Origin: a virus
Virus record (IMG/VR): IMGVR_UViG_3300030117_006388
Coordinates: 1 to 20,799 of that record
Strand: one strand, 5' to 3'
DNA length: 20,799 bases
A program made the position numbers and the translations under genes. Shown piece by piece: positions 6,266 through 15,400 of this stretch; within the stretch, counting starts at the first letter, position 1; each line of letters begins with the position of its first letter. The notes under the pieces are model-generated. The model was not told where the DNA came from and did not search any database. It saw nothing but the letters and a program-made list of their open reading frames with translations.

Positions 6266-7630
6266 TTGACCGCTCAAGATAAAGTTAATTTTAGTAAATA
6301 TGGCAAGTCTTTCCAAGAGGGACTTGCCGCACTTATCTTACAAGACCGTGCATTTTCAGACCAGATACAAGAAGTTTTAGAAACAGAGTATTTTGAACTG
6401 AAATATTTGCAGGTTTTTGTAGATAGGGTTTTCTCATACAAACAAAAATACAACGTTCATCCAACATCTAAAATTCTGATGACGATTCTTCGCACTGAAT
6501 TGGATGATGAGACTGACGCTGTAAAAAAACAGACACGAGATTATTTTTCAAGGATTTATAATACCGACGTAAGAGATGAGGACTTCATAAAGAACACATC
6601 TCTTGACTTCTGTCGAAAACAGGTCTTAAAATCAGCAATGATTAAGTCTGTTGGATTATTAAAAAACTCATCATATGATGAGATTGCAAAAGTTATCAAT
6701 GAAGCTCTTAAACTCGGCAGTAACTCAGATTTTGGTTATGATTATATTGCAGACTTCGAAAAACGATTTGAGATAAAAGCGCGTGACCCAATCACGACAG
6801 GCTGGGATGAGATTGATAAACTTTGTAGAGGCGGAATTGGAAATGGAGAACTTGGTGTTGTAATTGCGCCAACTGGTGCTGGAAAATCTATGGTACTTGT
6901 CCATCTTGGAGCCCAGGCTTTAATGCAAGGAAAGACTGTTGTACACTACACTCTTGAACTTGCTGATACCAGTATTGGTATTCGTTATGATAGTTGTATT
7001 ACGAGTGTTTCTTTATCTGAAACGCATTCTTTTAAAGAAATGATTTATGAAAAAGTGCAGGAAGTGCCTGGGCGTCTAATTATTAAGGAGTACCCAACGA
7101 AGTCTGCGAGCACACAAACGCTCAAGAATCATATTGAAAAACTTAAACAAAGAGATATAAAAGTTGACATGATTCTAGTAGACTATGGAGACTTATTAAA
7201 ACCTGTTACCGTTACGAGAGAGAAAAGGCACGACTTGGAATCTATTTATGAAGAATTACGAGCCATCGCACAAGAAAACAAATGTCCAGTCTGGACAGCA
7301 TCTCAAACTAACCGTTCAGGTTTAAATGCCGAAGTTGTGACTTTGGAGTCAATTTCGGAGGCATACAGCAAATGTTTTGTTGCCGACTTTATCTGTTCGG
7401 TATCCAGAACAATTGACGATAAAAACAATAATACAGGGCGCATGTTTGTTGCTAAAAATCGCTTTGGTCCAGATGGGCTTGTTTATCCGGCTAAAATGGA
7501 CCTGAGCAGAGTTAAGATTGATATTTTACCCTCAACAGGTGAGACAATTGGTGAAATTCAAGTCAATGCCGCAAAACAGCAGTCAGAAAAGTTGAAAGAA
7601 AAATACAAAAGATTTAAGGATGGAAAATAA
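6266..7630 (+). CDS. Replicative DNA helicase, DnaB / T4 gp41-like
   Basis: This 454-residue hexameric-type 5'-3' helicase would unwind the fork and carry the primase interface. The N-terminal ~160 residues are helical (DnaB N domain). The RecA-like motor begins at TGWDEIDKLCRGGIGNGE, with Walker A APTGAGKS (201-208), the HYTLEL segment, Walker B MILVDYGD (Asp306), and WTASQTNRSG (motif with sensor Gln). FVAKNRFGPDG carries the arginine-finger region. The likely start is TTG at 6266, 5 bases after AGGTG (6256-6260); no upstream in-frame ATG is present. It overlaps the reductase gene by 11 bases. Primase (gp61-like) and loader genes are not in this window. Confidence 0.87.
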   Translation: MTAQDKVNFSKYGKSFQEGLAALILQDRAFSDQIQEVLETEYFELKYLQVFVDRVFSYKQKYNVHPTSKILMTILRTELDDETDAVKKQTRDYFSRIYNTDVRDEDFIKNTSLDFCRKQVLKSAMIKSVGLLKNSSYDEIAKVINEALKLGSNSDFGYDYIADFEKRFEIKARDPITTGWDEIDKLCRGGIGNGELGVVIAPTGAGKSMVLVHLGAQALMQGKTVVHYTLELADTSIGIRYDSCITSVSLSETHSFKEMIYEKVQEVPGRLIIKEYPTKSASTQTLKNHIEKLKQRDIKVDMILVDYGDLLKPVTVTREKRHDLESIYEELRAIAQENKCPVWTASQTNRSGLNAEVVTLESISEAYSKCFVADFICSVSRTIDDKNNNTGRMFVAKNRFGPDGLVYPAKMDLSRVKIDILPSTGETIGEIQVNAAKQQSEKLKEKYKRFKDGK

Positions 7631-10031
7631 ATTGGGAAAACTTAAAAACTACTTCAATGGCGATGAATTAGCCTCAAACGTATGGCTGACTAAATATGCT
7701 CTTAAAGATAAGAGCGGTAAAGTTTTAGAGGAGACACCGGATGATATGCACAATCGCATCGCCTCTGAGTTTGCTCGTATTGAAGAAAAGTTCGGAGGCG
7801 AGAATGCTCTATCAAGAGAACAGATTTATGATTTAATTAAAAATTTTGACTACATTGTACCGCAAGGCTCGCCCATGATGGGCATTGGAAACAATCATGT
7901 CAATGTGTCCCTTTCTAACTGTGTTGTTGTTGCCTCACCAGAAGACAATATTTCTTCAATTATCGATTCAAGTAAATCTCTCGCCAATCTATTTAAAAGA
8001 CGTTGTGGCGTAGGGCTTGATATTAGCCAATTACGCCCCGAAGGCACTCCCGTTAACAACTCCGCAGGCACCACCACGGGTGCTTGGTCTTTTGCTGATT
8101 TATATTCATATGTTTGTCGTATGATTGGACAAAACGGACGCCGAGGGGCACTGATGATCTCAATGGATGTGCGTCATCCTGATATCGAAAAATTTGTCAC
8201 AATGAAACATGATCTCACAAAAGTCACGGGTGCAAATGTGTCTGTGAAAATAAGTGATGATTTTATGGAGGCAGTAGAAAGCAATGGAACATTTACTCTT
8301 CGGTTTCCTGTTAACTCAGAAAACCCGAAATACACGAGAGAAGTTGACGCCGCCGCTCTCTGGCAGCAAGTCGTAGAATCGGCTACTAAAACAGCAGAGC
8401 CGGGACTTTTGATGTGGGGCAATATTGAAAAATACCTTCCCGCAGAGGCATATGCTGATGATGGTTTTAAAACCATCTGTACAAACCCTTGCGGCGAAAT
8501 TCCCTTATCTGCCTACGACTCTTGTCGTCTTATTTCCGTCAATCTTAAAAACTTCGTCAAAAATCCATTTACACAAAAAGCATCTTTTGATTACAAGCAT
8601 TTTTCCAAGGTCGCAGCATATGCCATGCGCCTTTCCGATGATCTTGTAGAACTTGAAATTGAAAAGCTTGACAGCATTATCAAAGCATGTGATACAGACG
8701 ATGAAAAGGAACTGTGGGAGAACTTAAAGACTGCTTGTGTTAATGGTCGTCGCACTGGGCTTGGTACTCACGGCTTGGCAGACGCCCTCTCTTGTCTTTC
8801 GCTTGCATATGACTCCGAAGAGGGTATCGAGGTTATTGATAAAATTTATAAAACACTGAAAGTGTCTGCCTACACCGAATCAGTAAATCTTGCCCAAGAA
8901 CGTGGTGCTTTTGCGGTCTTTAACTGGGAAAAGGAAAAAGACAACGCATACATCAAGTCGCTCCCCAAGAAATTACGTGATCTTATTGCTGAGTTTGGTA
9001 GAAGAAATATTTCTATTTTAACAAATGCGCCCACGGGTTCAGTCTCTATTATGTCACAAACATCATCGGGCATCGAGCCAGTCTTTCGTAATTCCTATAC
9101 ACGCCGCCGCAAGTTGTCTCACAATGATTCCGATGTAAAAGCAGATTTTGTCGATGATTTGGGTGATCGCTGGGTTGAGTACGAGGTTTTTCACCACAAT
9201 GTTCGTGAATATCTTGAAGCGCATGATACTGAAGAAGTTCCTGACTTTTTCACTGAATCTGATGCAATTGATTGGGAAAATCGAGTTCGTATTCAGGCAG
9301 CAATTCAAAAACACATTGACCATTCGATTAGTTCGACTATTAATCTACCAAAAGGGACCGATCCAGAGGTTGTGTCGCGTCTTTATCAGTTAGGCTGGAA
9401 ACTTGGCTTGAAAGGGATTACAGTTTATGTTGATGGTTCACGCACAGGGGTGCTTGTCACCAATACAGAGGAATCCGAAGAGACTTTTCCTGAAAACGAA
9501 GCCGTAAAACGCCCTACTGATCTGCCGTGTAGCATCCATCACACAACCATTCAGGGTGAGAAATGGATTATTTTAGTAGGCATGCTTGACGGTAAGCCTT
9601 ATGAAGTTATGGGTGGCTTATCTAACTTAATTGAAATCCCTGCAAAGCACACTGAAGGCGTTCTTGTCAAACACCCGCGAAAAACAATGAATTCTGTTTA
9701 TGACTTACGTGTTGGAAAAAATGGCGACACTATTGTGGTCAAAGACATCGTTAAGGTTTTTGACAATCCAAACTATGCCGCATTTACTCGTCTTATTTCC
9801 CTATCACTGCGTCACGGAGCAAATATTCAATATGTTGTGGAGCAGATGCAAAAAGATAGAGACAGTGATATGTTTTCGTTTGCTAAATGTGTTGCCCGAG
9901 TGCTTAAGAACTATATTACTGATGGCTCAAAAGCAAGTGACAAAACCTGTCCAGAGTGTAATGCCGATGGGCTTATTTATATCGAAGGTTGCCTAACATG
10001 CAAATCTTGTGGCTACGCCAAGTGCGGATAA
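7620..10031 (+). CDS. nrdJ: Adenosylcobalamin-dependent (class II) ribonucleotide reductase
   Basis: This 803-residue enzyme makes deoxyribonucleotides from ribonucleotides using vitamin B12, with no oxygen requirement and no small subunit. Motifs: SNC with Cys101 (one of the redox pair), an FKRRCGVGLDIS region, NPCGEIPL with the thiyl-radical Cys291 and Glu293, TNAPTGS, and GITVYVDGSR. The C-terminus holds a Cys cluster (777, 780, 791, 794, 797, 802), the zinc-ribbon-like tail typical of NrdJ that relays reducing equivalents. Class II enzymes are common in marine phages, whose hosts obtain B12. The ATG at 7620 overlaps the helicase gene; AAGG lies immediately before it, so a TTG at 7632 (residue 5) is a possible alternative start. 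It appears complete. Confidence 0.95.
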   Translation: MENKLGKLKNYFNGDELASNVWLTKYALKDKSGKVLEETPDDMHNRIASEFARIEEKFGGENALSREQIYDLIKNFDYIVPQGSPMMGIGNNHVNVSLSNCVVVASPEDNISSIIDSSKSLANLFKRRCGVGLDISQLRPEGTPVNNSAGTTTGAWSFADLYSYVCRMIGQNGRRGALMISMDVRHPDIEKFVTMKHDLTKVTGANVSVKISDDFMEAVESNGTFTLRFPVNSENPKYTREVDAAALWQQVVESATKTAEPGLLMWGNIEKYLPAEAYADDGFKTICTNPCGEIPLSAYDSCRLISVNLKNFVKNPFTQKASFDYKHFSKVAAYAMRLSDDLVELEIEKLDSIIKACDTDDEKELWENLKTACVNGRRTGLGTHGLADALSCLSLAYDSEEGIEVIDKIYKTLKVSAYTESVNLAQERGAFAVFNWEKEKDNAYIKSLPKKLRDLIAEFGRRNISILTNAPTGSVSIMSQTSSGIEPVFRNSYTRRRKLSHNDSDVKADFVDDLGDRWVEYEVFHHNVREYLEAHDTEEVPDFFTESDAIDWENRVRIQAAIQKHIDHSISSTINLPKGTDPEVVSRLYQLGWKLGLKGITVYVDGSRTGVLVTNTEESEETFPENEAVKRPTDLPCSIHHTTIQGEKWIILVGMLDGKPYEVMGGLSNLIEIPAKHTEGVLVKHPRKTMNSVYDLRVGKNGDTIVVKDIVKVFDNPNYAAFTRLISLSLRHGANIQYVVEQMQKDRDSDMFSFAKCVARVLKNYITDGSKASDKTCPECNADGLIYIEGCLTCKSCGYAKCG

Positions 10032-10040
10032 GGAGAAACA

Positions 10041-10325
10041 ATGCTACAGCCGTTTAATAGACATATTTTGATCACACCAGAGTTTGTCGAAAGAGAAAAG
10101 AAGAAAGAACAATCAACAATTCTGCTTCCCGATGACTATACAAAAGTTGAGGGAAAATACTGCTCTGCTGTTGTTCACAGCACAGCCGACGATTGTCGTT
10201 TTGAAAACTTAACTACAGGAGCCCGTATTCTCGTTAATCGAGCAATGATTGAAGAGGTGGAATATGAAGGCAAAAAGCATCACCTCATTTTGGATAATTA
10301 TGTAATCGCACAAATTAAGGAGTAA
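10041..10325 (+). CDS. GroES-like co-chaperonin
   Basis: This 94-residue protein matches the GroES / T4 gp31 fold. It opens with LQPFNRHILITPE, has a mobile-loop region with STILLPDDY where GroES has a hydrophobic GroEL-binding tripeptide (Ile-Leu-Leu here), and then GKYCSAVVHS. It ends with LTTGARILVNRAMIEEVEYEG and LDNYVIAQI. It would cap the host GroEL ring to fold phage proteins, classically the major capsid protein. Length equals that of GroES (about 97). AAGGAG lies just before the ATG, 9 bases after the reductase stop. It is shorter than T4 gp31 (about 111), so it is closer to bacterial GroES in size. Assignment rests on overall pattern rather than a single motif. Confidence 0.82.
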   Translation: MLQPFNRHILITPEFVEREKKKEQSTILLPDDYTKVEGKYCSAVVHSTADDCRFENLTTGARILVNRAMIEEVEYEGKKHHLILDNYVIAQIKE

Positions 10326-10329
10326 TAAT

Positions 10330-10464
10330 ATGGCGCACCATTATCAAGACTTTTTTACGTCATGTGACTGGCGTATACCAAAAAAGAATCAAACTTCAGG
10401 TTCAATAGGTCAAGATAAAAAAGAAGAAAATAAAGAAGCCAAATGTTCCAATACAACAAAATAG
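10330..10464 (+). CDS. Small hypothetical protein, 44 residues
   Basis: A short frame begins at ATG 10330, 7 bases after an ideal AAGGAG (10317-10322), and ends with TAG at 10462-10464. It encodes MAHHYQDFFTSCDWRIPKKN followed by a Lys/Glu/Asn-rich hydrophilic tail with a second Cys. No membrane segment or known domain is visible. It overlaps the next gene by 22 bases, and the otherwise empty 117-base interval supports it being real. The next gene's start lies inside its last codons, which suggests translational coupling. Function unknown. Confidence 0.6.
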   Translation: MAHHYQDFFTSCDWRIPKKNQTSGSIGQDKKEENKEAKCSNTTK

Positions 10465-11351
10465 CACTTGGATGTTCATTAAGTTCAGCACTTTATTGTT
10501 TTTATAATCAAATACCAATGATTTATGTCGAAAGACGCAAGGTCCATCCATTTGAATTTTTTAAACCAAACACCGATCTTAGTTTACTTAAAATTGAGCC
10601 CCTGCGTTATGACTTGAAAATGTCTGACGAAGGGGTTGCCGTGTTTGGACCCTCAAAGCGCCAAGTATATGAAAAAATTATGGTTTTACTATCTTTATCT
10701 GGTTTGGTGCCTTTTTCAAATTTAGCAAAATCACTCCATATTGATAAAAAACACTTAAAAGTCATCACTGAGCGTAACAGGGCTTACGATATCGCATACG
10801 AGGAACTTATAGTTTTTGACGATACCAATATTTCAGGCTTATCCAGCATCTTGAAGGATAACAAGGATCAAAAAACACAAGTTTTAGACTGGTTTGAAAT
10901 TAACCAAGGCAGCAACACCCCGTTGGATTACATCAAAACCGACGATAACTTTGTGAAAGACATATTTTTATACAAATCCAAGCGACCTGATGTAAAGCCA
11001 GGTGTTAAAGATCTGGTAGCCATCTCATATATGACACCAAACGAGGCAAAATACGATTATCAGAACTCCGACACTTATGCCCGTTTTAAAATCTTGAAAA
11101 CTATGAAAGAAGCAGGCGTTAGAGGTCAAAAAAACGGCAAAAATCCGAATTATCCAGACCGCTCATCCGAGCCTTTTAAGTGGATATCGCCAAAAATCAC
11201 TTTTGTGACCCGAGAGATTGTTCCTCCGCCTATGTCGAAGTACCGCAACACCAAAAAGGTCAAATTTTGCTATGATACACCCGAACAGATTATGTCGGAG
11301 AACACTATAAAAATTAATTCTTACTCAACGAAGCTTTTGAACGCATTCTAA
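10443..11351 (+). CDS. Hypothetical protein, unknown function, coupled to the next gene
   Basis: I do not recognise this 302-residue protein. The N-terminus (YNKIALGCSLSSALYCFYNQ, then IPMIYVE) has the strand-turn-helix-strand rhythm of a Rossmann-type nucleotide-binding start, but a clean GxGxxG is absent. The middle contains helical segments (VYEKIMVLLSLSG, FSNLAKSL), and the C-terminal third is rich in Lys, Tyr and Pro with no obvious catalytic motif. There is no signal peptide or clear membrane segment. Its stop codon TAA shares its last A with the ATG of the next gene, so the two are translationally coupled and probably act together. It starts within the preceding small gene. Confidence 0.7.
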   Translation: MFQYNKIALGCSLSSALYCFYNQIPMIYVERRKVHPFEFFKPNTDLSLLKIEPLRYDLKMSDEGVAVFGPSKRQVYEKIMVLLSLSGLVPFSNLAKSLHIDKKHLKVITERNRAYDIAYEELIVFDDTNISGLSSILKDNKDQKTQVLDWFEINQGSNTPLDYIKTDDNFVKDIFLYKSKRPDVKPGVKDLVAISYMTPNEAKYDYQNSDTYARFKILKTMKEAGVRGQKNGKNPNYPDRSSEPFKWISPKITFVTREIVPPPMSKYRNTKKVKFCYDTPEQIMSENTIKINSYSTKLLNAF

Positions 11352-12304
11352 TGGAACCTAAACCAACCGTTAAATTAACATCATTTCACTTGGCAGGAAT
11401 TATTCCTGTTGCTGGGCATAAACACGATTTCGGCTTTCAGTGGGACAATGTTATGATGCCCATCGCAGAAAACTACACTGCTTTGGAGCGAAGTGTGATG
11501 GAGTGTGCATATGCGGGCTGTGAAACAATTTGGATTGTGTGCAATCAGGACATTCAGCCATTAATCCGTCATAGACTGGGAGAAATGGTTCAAGATCCGG
11601 TTTGGTATGGAAGAACCCTTTCAGTAAAACCAGAGGAACACCGAAAACAAATTCCAATCTATTATGTACCAATTCACCCCAAAGATCGCGATAGAGTTGA
11701 TTGCTACGCTTGGAGCATACTGCATGGGGCAAATACTGCGTATTGGATTAGCCGACAAATGAGTGTTTGGCTAACACCAGATAGATATTATGTATCCTTC
11801 CCGCTCTCCGTCTATCCCGAAAACGCACCGAGGGTCCATAGAAAATTAATTTCTAGTGACAACAACTTCTTTTTCTGTTATAATGGTAAAACAGTAAAAG
11901 ACAACGAATATATGGGCTTTACGTTTGGACCCGAAGATTTTATTAAAAGCAGACAAGTGATCAGAAAAGAGGGAACGCGAGAATGGAAGGACGGTGGTGA
12001 TGAAAGACCGACAGAACGGCTTCCACTTGAAAAAAGGTGGTCAGCGCGTCATTTTTCCCTTGACAAAGTATTTAAACCTGTTATAATAATAGAGTCAAAT
12101 GTAAAAGAGTTGGAATGGTATCACGACTTATCTAGTTGGGACAGCTATGTCAATTATTTTGCATCTGAAGAATCAAAGACAATACAACGTCCTTATAAAG
12201 GCTTATTAAAATACCATGAATGGAATGGTTTAGGAGTAGAAAATGCCAACAAAGACAACATCAGTGAATCCGAACACAGTGACAGATTTACAAAATCAGA
12301 TTGA
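11351..12304 (+). CDS. Divergent sugar-nucleotidyltransferase-like (GT-A fold) protein
   Basis: This 317-residue protein begins like NDP-sugar pyrophosphorylases: LAGIIPVAGHKHDF (14-27), DNVMMPIAENYTALERSV, then ECAYAGCETIWIVCNQD (51-67). This mirrors the family order of glycine loop, K(x)LLPI and 'leyvieea..aGi.eiiivt'. The usual GxGTR loop and its Lys are not conserved (GHKHDFGFQ instead), so catalysis is uncertain. IPIYYVPIHP and AWSILHGANTAYW match the next core strand and helix. The C-terminal half is unlike known family members, with many Trp and Tyr. No ribosome-binding site precedes the ATG, which overlaps the upstream stop by one base. The last 62 bases overlap the next gene and carry promoters upstream. 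It could supply an activated sugar or base, or bind one. Confidence 0.55.
   Translation: MEPKPTVKLTSFHLAGIIPVAGHKHDFGFQWDNVMMPIAENYTALERSVMECAYAGCETIWIVCNQDIQPLIRHRLGEMVQDPVWYGRTLSVKPEEHRKQIPIYYVPIHPKDRDRVDCYAWSILHGANTAYWISRQMSVWLTPDRYYVSFPLSVYPENAPRVHRKLISSDNNFFFCYNGKTVKDNEYMGFTFGPEDFIKSRQVIRKEGTREWKDGGDERPTERLPLEKRWSARHFSLDKVFKPVIIIESNVKELEWYHDLSSWDSYVNYFASEESKTIQRPYKGLLKYHEWNGLGVENANKDNISESEHSDRFTKSD
11856..11884 (+). promoter_or_regulatory. Sigma70-type promoter nested in the GT-A-like gene
   Basis: GTGACA (11856-11861), a 17-base spacer and a perfect TATAAT (11879-11884) with extended TG at 11876-11877. It lies in coding sequence and would drive the coiled-coil gene and the DnaE-type polymerase downstream. 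Confidence 0.5.
12060..12087 (+). promoter_or_regulatory. Second sigma70-type promoter nested in the GT-A-like gene
   Basis: A perfect TTGACA (12060-12065), a 16-base spacer and a perfect TATAAT (12082-12087) with extended TG at 12079-12080. It lies about 155 bases before the coiled-coil gene and 400 before dnaE, and is the best candidate for driving the polymerase gene. Confidence 0.65.
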
Positions 12305-12467
12305 TCTTTTGACCAAGCAACTTGCCACCGAGCGGGCCAAAACACAACAATTTGGTGCTATTTTAGGTCAAATGCGATATCGAGTGACAGAAATTTTAAA
12401 TTTAGAACCAAGCATTCGTACCGAAATTTTGAAAGAGCTTGACACTGTGTTTAAACGCGCACTGTAA
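12243..12467 (+). CDS. Small coiled-coil protein, unknown function
   Basis: The 74-residue product has a disordered Thr/Asn-rich start, then a heptad-like helix (LQNQIDLLTKQLATERAKTQ, residues about 16-35). A second helical part (ILGQMRYRVTEILNL, then IRTEILKELDTVFK) follows. AGGAG lies about 7 bases before the ATG, inside the end of the upstream gene, which it overlaps by 62 bases in another frame. No catalytic residues are apparent. The DnaE-type polymerase gene follows after 20 bases, so a structural or polymerase-accessory role is possible but not shown. Confidence 0.7.
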   Translation: MPTKTTSVNPNTVTDLQNQIDLLTKQLATERAKTQQFGAILGQMRYRVTEILNLEPSIRTEILKELDTVFKRAL

Positions 12468-12487
12468 TCAATTTAGAGGAGGGTAAG

Positions 12488-15400
12488 ATGAACGACCGTA
12501 CAAAATCCAACATCCCGTTCGTTGGGCTACACGCACATAGCGTGGCAGGATCATTATTTGACGCACTGGGATATCCACCAGATCATATGGATTTTGCATA
12601 TGAGAACGGCTGCGATGCACTTGCTCTTACAGACCACGGAAATGCAAATGGTCTTTCTCATCAAGTGCTTCATGCTAAAAAGATGAAGGAGCAAGGTAAA
12701 GCCTTTAAGCCCATCTTTGGATGTGAAGCATACTTTATTCCATCTATCGCTGAATGGCGTAATGAGTATGAAAGAGCACTTGAAGACAAAAAGCGTGCCA
12801 AGACACTCGGTTCAGAGTTGAGCGGTGCCACTGTAGAGGACGAAAACTCCAGTAAAAAAGTCCAAGATGTATTGCGCCGCCGTCGTCATCTTATCCTCCT
12901 CGCCCAAAATCAAACAGGGCTTCAAAACCTATTTAAACTAATTTCTGAAAGCTATAAGAGTGAAAACTTCTATCGCTATCCTCGTATGGATTATGATCTC
13001 CTTGCGAAGTATGGCGAGGGGATTATCGCTGCCTCTGCCTGCCTTGGCGGTGTCTACGCTGGAAATTTCTGGGAGAACCGCGAAGAGGGTGACGAGGCTG
13101 TTCTTAACGCCATGCGTGAGACAACTCGCAGAATGGTCGCTATCTTTGGTGACCGCTGGTATGGCGAGCTACAATGGAACAATGTTCCAGAACAGCATAA
13201 GCTAAATCAGTTTATTATTAAGATGCATGAAGAGTTTGGTATTGGGCTTATCTCAACGGCGGACAGCCACTATCCAAACCCCGATGCGTGGAAAGACCGC
13301 GAGCTTTATAAGCGCCTCGGCTGGCTTGGAAAGGCTGCTCCGTCTTATGAGAGCACCGAACTTCCAATTGACGTTGATGAGATTGGTTATGAGCTTTATC
13401 CAAAGAACGGCGACCAAATGTGGGAGAGCTACAAGAAGTATTCCGCCGAGTGTGGTGTTGAATACGACGATGATCTTGTCCTTCAGTCCATCAGACACAC
13501 TCACGAAATCGCTCATCAGCGTATTGAAGACTTCCTGCCAGATAATACTGTTCGCCTTCCAGATTTTGTTGTTCCCGCAGGATATACAGCAACACAGGCG
13601 CTTGTCAATATGTCTATTGAGGGCTTGCGGGTAAAAGGCTTTCATAGCGATAAAGAATATACAGAGCGCCTCCGTCACGAACTCACCGTTATTGATGACC
13701 GAGGTTTCTCAAAATATTTCTTAACCATGAAGGCGATTGCAGACCGAGCCAACGATTGTATGCTTACAGGTCCAGGTCGTGGTTCTGCCGCAGGATCCCT
13801 TGTTGCTTACGCTCTCGGCATCACCCAGATCGACCCGATTAAGTATGGTCTGTTGTTCTCACGTTTCCTGCGCTCTGACGCTACTGATTATCCAGATATT
13901 GACTATGATGTAGCGGCACCGATGGAACTAAAAGAACAATTGATTGAGGAGTGGGGCGACACCACCGTTGTTCCCATTTCTAACTGGAACACGCTTCAGT
14001 TGCGTTCTCTTATCAAGGATATTTCCAAGTTCTACGGCATTCCGTTTAAGGAGGTAAATGAGGTCACAGGCAAGATGCTTTTAGAGGCAACTCCAGCCGC
14101 CAAGAAGGCACACGGCATTAAGGCAGGTGTGTATACTCCCACCTTTGAGGAGACGAAAGAATATTCTCCAACCCTCCAAGCGTTTTTGAACAAGTATACC
14201 AATATCGCTAATCATATTGATATGTTATATGGTCAGGTGCGCTCCTGTTCTCGTCATGCAGGTGGTGTTGTGGTCGGTGAAAATCTCGACAAGTGGATGC
14301 CACTGATTAACTCCAAGGGTGTCCGTCAGACGCCCTGGGCAGAGGGACAGAACGTCCGTCACTTGGAGCCAATGGGCTTTATCAAGTTTGATATTCTTGG
14401 GCTTTCCACCCTTGCGATGATTGATGGTGCTATCCGTCATATTTTGAAGCGAGAACACGATATTGAAGAGCCATCATTTAATGATGTAAAAGATTATTAT
14501 AATAAACACCTACACCCAGACACTATCAATTTAGACAATCAAGAAGTCTACAAAAATATCTTTCATACCGGCAAGTGGGCAGGAATCTTCCAGTTTACAG
14601 AGAAGGGCGCTCAGGGTTTTTGCCAGCGAGCAAAGCCCACGAGTATCGTGGATATATCAGCCATCACATCCATCTTTCGCCCAGGTCCATTGTCAGCGAA
14701 AGTTGATGACCAGTATGTAGAAGCCAAGCAGCAGCCGCAGTACATTAAGTATGACCACCCGCTTATCCAAGAGGTAACCGAGGAAACCTACGGCTTCCTT
14801 ATCTTTCAAGAACAGATTGCAATTCTGGCTCACAAGCTGGGCAAGGGCTTGTCTCTTGATGAGGGCAACAAGCTCCGCAAACTTCTCACCAAGAAGGGAA
14901 CGGGCAAGGGTCACGAAGCCAAGATGAAGATCCATTCTAAGTTCATCACCGGCTGTGTCGAGAAGGGTATTCGCCACAATGTAGCCGAAGAGATTTGGAA
15001 TAAGTTTGAATATTTCTCAGGCTATGGATTCAACAAGTCCCATGCTGTGTCTTATTCTATGTTGTCTTACCAGTGTGCGTGGTTGGCTCATCACCACCCC
15101 GCAGAGTGGATGGCTGCGTTCTTAGACAAAGAGCCCGAGAGCCGAAAAGAAAAAGCTATCAATATTGCGAAGGGCTTTGGTTTTGGTATCCGCAAGCTGG
15201 ATGTTAATACTTCTGGTCGTGTTTGGGAGATCTCCAAAGATGGACAAACCCTTATTCAGCCGCTAACTTCTATTAAGGGTCTTGGCGAGGCTGCGATTGC
15301 ACAGATTATTAGTAACCGACCCTTTGAAAAGGTTGAAGATTTTATCTTTAACGATAATATGGTATATTCCAAGCTTAACAAGAAGGCACTGGATGTGCTT

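Noticed and set aside
12439-12468. TTGACA-18-TGTAAT just before dnaE
   Set aside because: The spacer is long, the -10 is weak, and the predicted start would fall within the ribosome-binding site; the promoter at 12060 is better.
13253-13678. Long reverse-strand open frame within dnaE (and similar reverse frames elsewhere)
   Set aside because: It lies wholly inside a conserved gene, has no ribosome-binding site and shows no domain; all clear genes are on the + strand.
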